Shown here piece by piece: positions 5,822 to 8,103 of a stretch of 8,103 nucleotides of DNA. Origin of the DNA: JAWXBM01 sp964602895 (lineage in GTDB: Bacteria; Pseudomonadota; Gammaproteobacteria; Xanthomonadales; SZUA-36); contig CAZRTG010000160.1 in NCBI GenBank assembly GCA_964602895.1, forward strand, positions 1 through 8,103, written 5' to 3'. Numbering within the stretch: position 1 is the first letter of the stretch; each line of letters begins with the position of its first letter. Position numbers and translations under genes: made by a program. Under the pieces are notes generated by a model. It saw only the letters and a program-made list of their open reading frames with translations. It did not search any database and had not been told where the DNA came from.

Positions 5822-8103
5822 ATGAATAAAGATTATCGCAAACCATTACCCGGCACTGAGCTGGACTATTTCGATACCCGTGAGGCTGTCGAGTCGTTGC
5901 AAAAAGGCGCCTGGGAGGGCATGCCTTATTGCTCTCGCGTGTTTGCCGAAAACCTGGTGCGGCGTTGTGATCCGGCAAAGCTGGAGGAGGCCCTGAAACA
6001 GATCATTGAGCGCAAACGGGATCTGGATTTTCCCTGGTTTCCAGCGCGGGTGGTTTGCCACGACATCTTGGGACAGACCGCATTGGTGGATTTGGCGGGT
6101 TTGCGCGATGCGATTGCCGAGAAGGGTGGTGATCCTTCGAAAGTGAATCCCGTGGTTCCCACACAATTGATTGTCGATCATTCTCTGGCTGTAGAGCATG
6201 CCGGTTTTGAAAAGGATGCTTTCGGTAAAAACCGTTTGATTGAAGACCGGCGGAATGATGATCGCTTCCATTTTATAAATTGGACCAAAATCGCATTTGA
6301 AAACGTGGATGTCATTCCGCCCGGCAACGGTATCATGCACCAGATCAACCTGGAGAAAATGTCACCGGTAATCCACTCGCAGAATGGTGTGGCTTTCCCG
6401 GATACGCTGGTGGGTACCGACAGCCACACGCCACATGTGGATGCATTGGGTGTGATTGCCATTGGTGTGGGGGGGCTGGAAGCAGAAAGTGTGATGCTGG
6501 GCCGTGCTTCCTATATGCGTTTTCCGGATATCGTCGGAGTGGAACTGATGGGCCAGCGTCAGCCCGGAATTACCGCAACCGACATTGTGTTGGCCGTTAC
6601 CGAATTTCTGCGTAAGGAAAAAGTAGTGGGTTGCTACCTGGAATTCTTTGGCGAAGGCATAGACAAACTGACGATTGGTGATCGTGCCACCATTACCAAT
6701 ATGACACCGGAATATGGCGCAACCGCGGCCATGTTCTATATAGACCGGCAAACCATCGATTACCTCAAGCTGACCGGGCGCGAAGACGAGCAGGTTCAGT
6801 TGGTGGAAACCTATGCCAAAGAAGCCGGACTCTGGGTAGATTGTCTGAAAAATGCCCAATACGAACGTGTGTTGCGTTTTGACCTGTCAGCGGTTGGCCG
6901 CAATATTGCCGGTCCATCCAGCCCGCACAAGCGGGTATCAACCGCCGATCTGGTCGAAAAGGGCATCAGCAAGGACTTTGTGGAGGAAAAAGGCTTGATG
7001 CCGGACGGCGCCGTTATCATTGCCGCCATCACCAGTTGTACCAATACCAGCAACCCGCGCAATGTGATTGCCGCCGGTTTGTTGGCACGCAATGCCAATC
7101 GACGAGGTCTGCTGCGTAAGCCCTGGGTGAAATCGTCATTGGCACCGGGTTCCAAGGCGGTGGAACTGTATTTGCAGGATGCTGGACTGCTGCAGGAGCT
7201 GGAACAGCTGGGCTTTGGCATTGTCGGCTTTGCCTGTACCACCTGTAACGGCATGAGCGGAGCGCTGGATCCGGAAATCCAGCAGGAAGTGATTGAACGT
7301 GATCTGTATTCCACCGCGGTACTTTCCGGTAACCGCAATTTCGATGGGCGGATTCATCCCTATGCCAGGCAGGCTTTCCTGGCCTCACCTCCATTGGTAG
7401 TGGCCTATGCCATAGCCGGTTCAATCCGCTTTGATATCGAGCGCGGCGTGCTGGGTATCGATACGGACGGCAAGGAAGTCAGGCTGCAGGATATCTGGCC
7501 TGACGATGAGGAAATTGATCAGATCGTCAGCCAAAGCGTCAAGCCGCAGCAATTCCGCGATGTGTACGAGCCTATGTTCCGCAAGCTGAAAGACGAGGCC
7601 CGGCTGGCCAATCCGCTGTACAACTGGCGGCCAAAAAGCACCTACATCCGCCGCCCGCCTTATTGGGAAGGTGCGCTGGCTGGGCAGCCTGCCCTCAAGG
7701 GCATGCGCCCGCTGGCGGTGCTGGGTGACAACATCACCACCGATCACCTATCCCCTTCCAATGCCATCCTGGCCAGCAGCGCGGCAGGTGAATACCTGAC
7801 CAAAATGGGCTTGCCCGAGGAAGACTTCAATTCCTATGCAACCCACCGGGGTGATCACCTGACGGCTCAACGGGCCACTTTTGCCAATCCGCGTTTGTGC
7901 AATGAGATGGCTGTGGTTGACGGAAAAGTGAAAGAGGGGTCCTTGGCTCGCATTGAGCCGGAAGGCAAAGTCAGCCGCATGTGGGAAGCCATTGAAACCT
8001 ATATGGAACGCAAGCAACCGCTGATCATTGTGGCCGGCGCCGATTATGGCCAGGGCTCTTCGCGTGACTGGGCGGCCAAGGGTGTGCGCCTGGCCGGTGT
8101 TGA
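5822..8103 (+). CDS. acnD: Fe/S-dependent 2-methylcitrate dehydratase AcnD (3' end cut off)
   Basis: AcnD is an aconitase-family [4Fe-4S] enzyme of the cytoplasmic methylcitrate cycle. It dehydrates 2-methylcitrate, and with PrpF it replaces PrpD in the breakdown of propionyl-CoA from odd-chain fatty acids, branched amino acids or propionate. The frame is open without a stop to the window edge: 760 full codons of a usual length of about 865. The N-terminus (RKPLPGTELDYFDTREAV) and the block VCHDILGQTALVDLAGLRDA are typical of AcnD rather than AcnA. The cluster ligands are present: C406 in SCTNTS, and C472 and C475 in ACTTCNG. Substrate-site motifs are also present: DHS at 119-121, DSHT at 200-203 and QGSSR at 744-748. 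The start at 5822 matches the family N-terminus (MN...RKPLPG). An in-frame ATG at 5813 would add three residues, and neither has a strong ribosome binding site. prpB and prpC are not upstream here. prpF, the usual downstream partner, would lie beyond the window. Confidence 0.95.
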   Translation, partial: MNKDYRKPLPGTELDYFDTREAVESLQKGAWEGMPYCSRVFAENLVRRCDPAKLEEALKQIIERKRDLDFPWFPARVVCHDILGQTALVDLAGLRDAIAEKGGDPSKVNPVVPTQLIVDHSLAVEHAGFEKDAFGKNRLIEDRRNDDRFHFINWTKIAFENVDVIPPGNGIMHQINLEKMSPVIHSQNGVAFPDTLVGTDSHTPHVDALGVIAIGVGGLEAESVMLGRASYMRFPDIVGVELMGQRQPGITATDIVLAVTEFLRKEKVVGCYLEFFGEGIDKLTIGDRATITNMTPEYGATAAMFYIDRQTIDYLKLTGREDEQVQLVETYAKEAGLWVDCLKNAQYERVLRFDLSAVGRNIAGPSSPHKRVSTADLVEKGISKDFVEEKGLMPDGAVIIAAITSCTNTSNPRNVIAAGLLARNANRRGLLRKPWVKSSLAPGSKAVELYLQDAGLLQELEQLGFGIVGFACTTCNGMSGALDPEIQQEVIERDLYSTAVLSGNRNFDGRIHPYARQAFLASPPLVVAYAIAGSIRFDIERGVLGIDTDGKEVRLQDIWPDDEEIDQIVSQSVKPQQFRDVYEPMFRKLKDEARLANPLYNWRPKSTYIRRPPYWEGALAGQPALKGMRPLAVLGDNITTDHLSPSNAILASSAAGEYLTKMGLPEEDFNSYATHRGDHLTAQRATFANPRLCNEMAVVDGKVKEGSLARIEPEGKVSRMWEAIETYMERKQPLIIVAGADYGQGSSRDWAAKGVRLAGV

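Noticed and set aside
5846..8017. Several minus-strand open frames of 89-175 codons
   Set aside because: They all lie opposite acnD, whose plus-strand frame is continuous and carries all the expected aconitase motifs.
5822..8103. Housekeeping aconitase AcnA instead of AcnD
   Set aside because: The N-terminus and the block around residues 65-120 match the AcnD subfamily as I know it, and the AcnA-type N-terminal sequence is absent.

Overview
The window reads as chromosomal DNA of an aerobic, Gram-negative gammaproteobacterium. It carries a TonB-dependent outer-membrane receptor, an exported S9-family serine peptidase and an AcnD-type aconitase of the methylcitrate cycle. I cannot name the genus from the sequence. 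A run of ten Ns inside a gene shows that this is a draft, scaffolded assembly.

Layout. Positions 1-115 hold no gene but contain a GC-rich palindromic intergenic repeat and a short imperfect direct repeat. Positions 116-2224 (minus strand) encode an exported prolyl-oligopeptidase-family (S9) peptidase. The 65 bases before its start codon hold a strong intrinsic terminator and a good ribosome binding site. Positions 2290-5227 (minus strand) encode a TonB-dependent receptor of about 974 residues, split by the N gap; its two halves join in frame if the gap is only a scaffolding placeholder. Positions 5228-5821 form a long divergent intergenic region. Its right end carries a 27-bp tandem repeat that runs into the start of the next gene. 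Positions 5822 to the right edge (plus strand) encode acnD, the Fe/S-dependent 2-methylcitrate dehydratase, uninterrupted but cut off by the window end about 100 residues short of the usual length.

How the genes may work together. The receptor and the peptidase are co-oriented and closely spaced. A plausible reading is uptake of a peptide or similar ligand across the outer membrane, followed by cleavage in the periplasm by the peptidase; the ligand is inferred, not visible. The terminator between them suggests that the peptidase is made at a lower level or has its own promoter. acnD is divergent and belongs to propionyl-CoA catabolism. Its usual partners prpB and prpC are not upstream of it here.

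I found no evidence of an undescribed defence, mobile or RNA system. The features most worth a second look are the repeat array that reiterates the acnD start region, the terminator that abuts the peptidase ribosome binding site, and the gap that appears to be an artefact.
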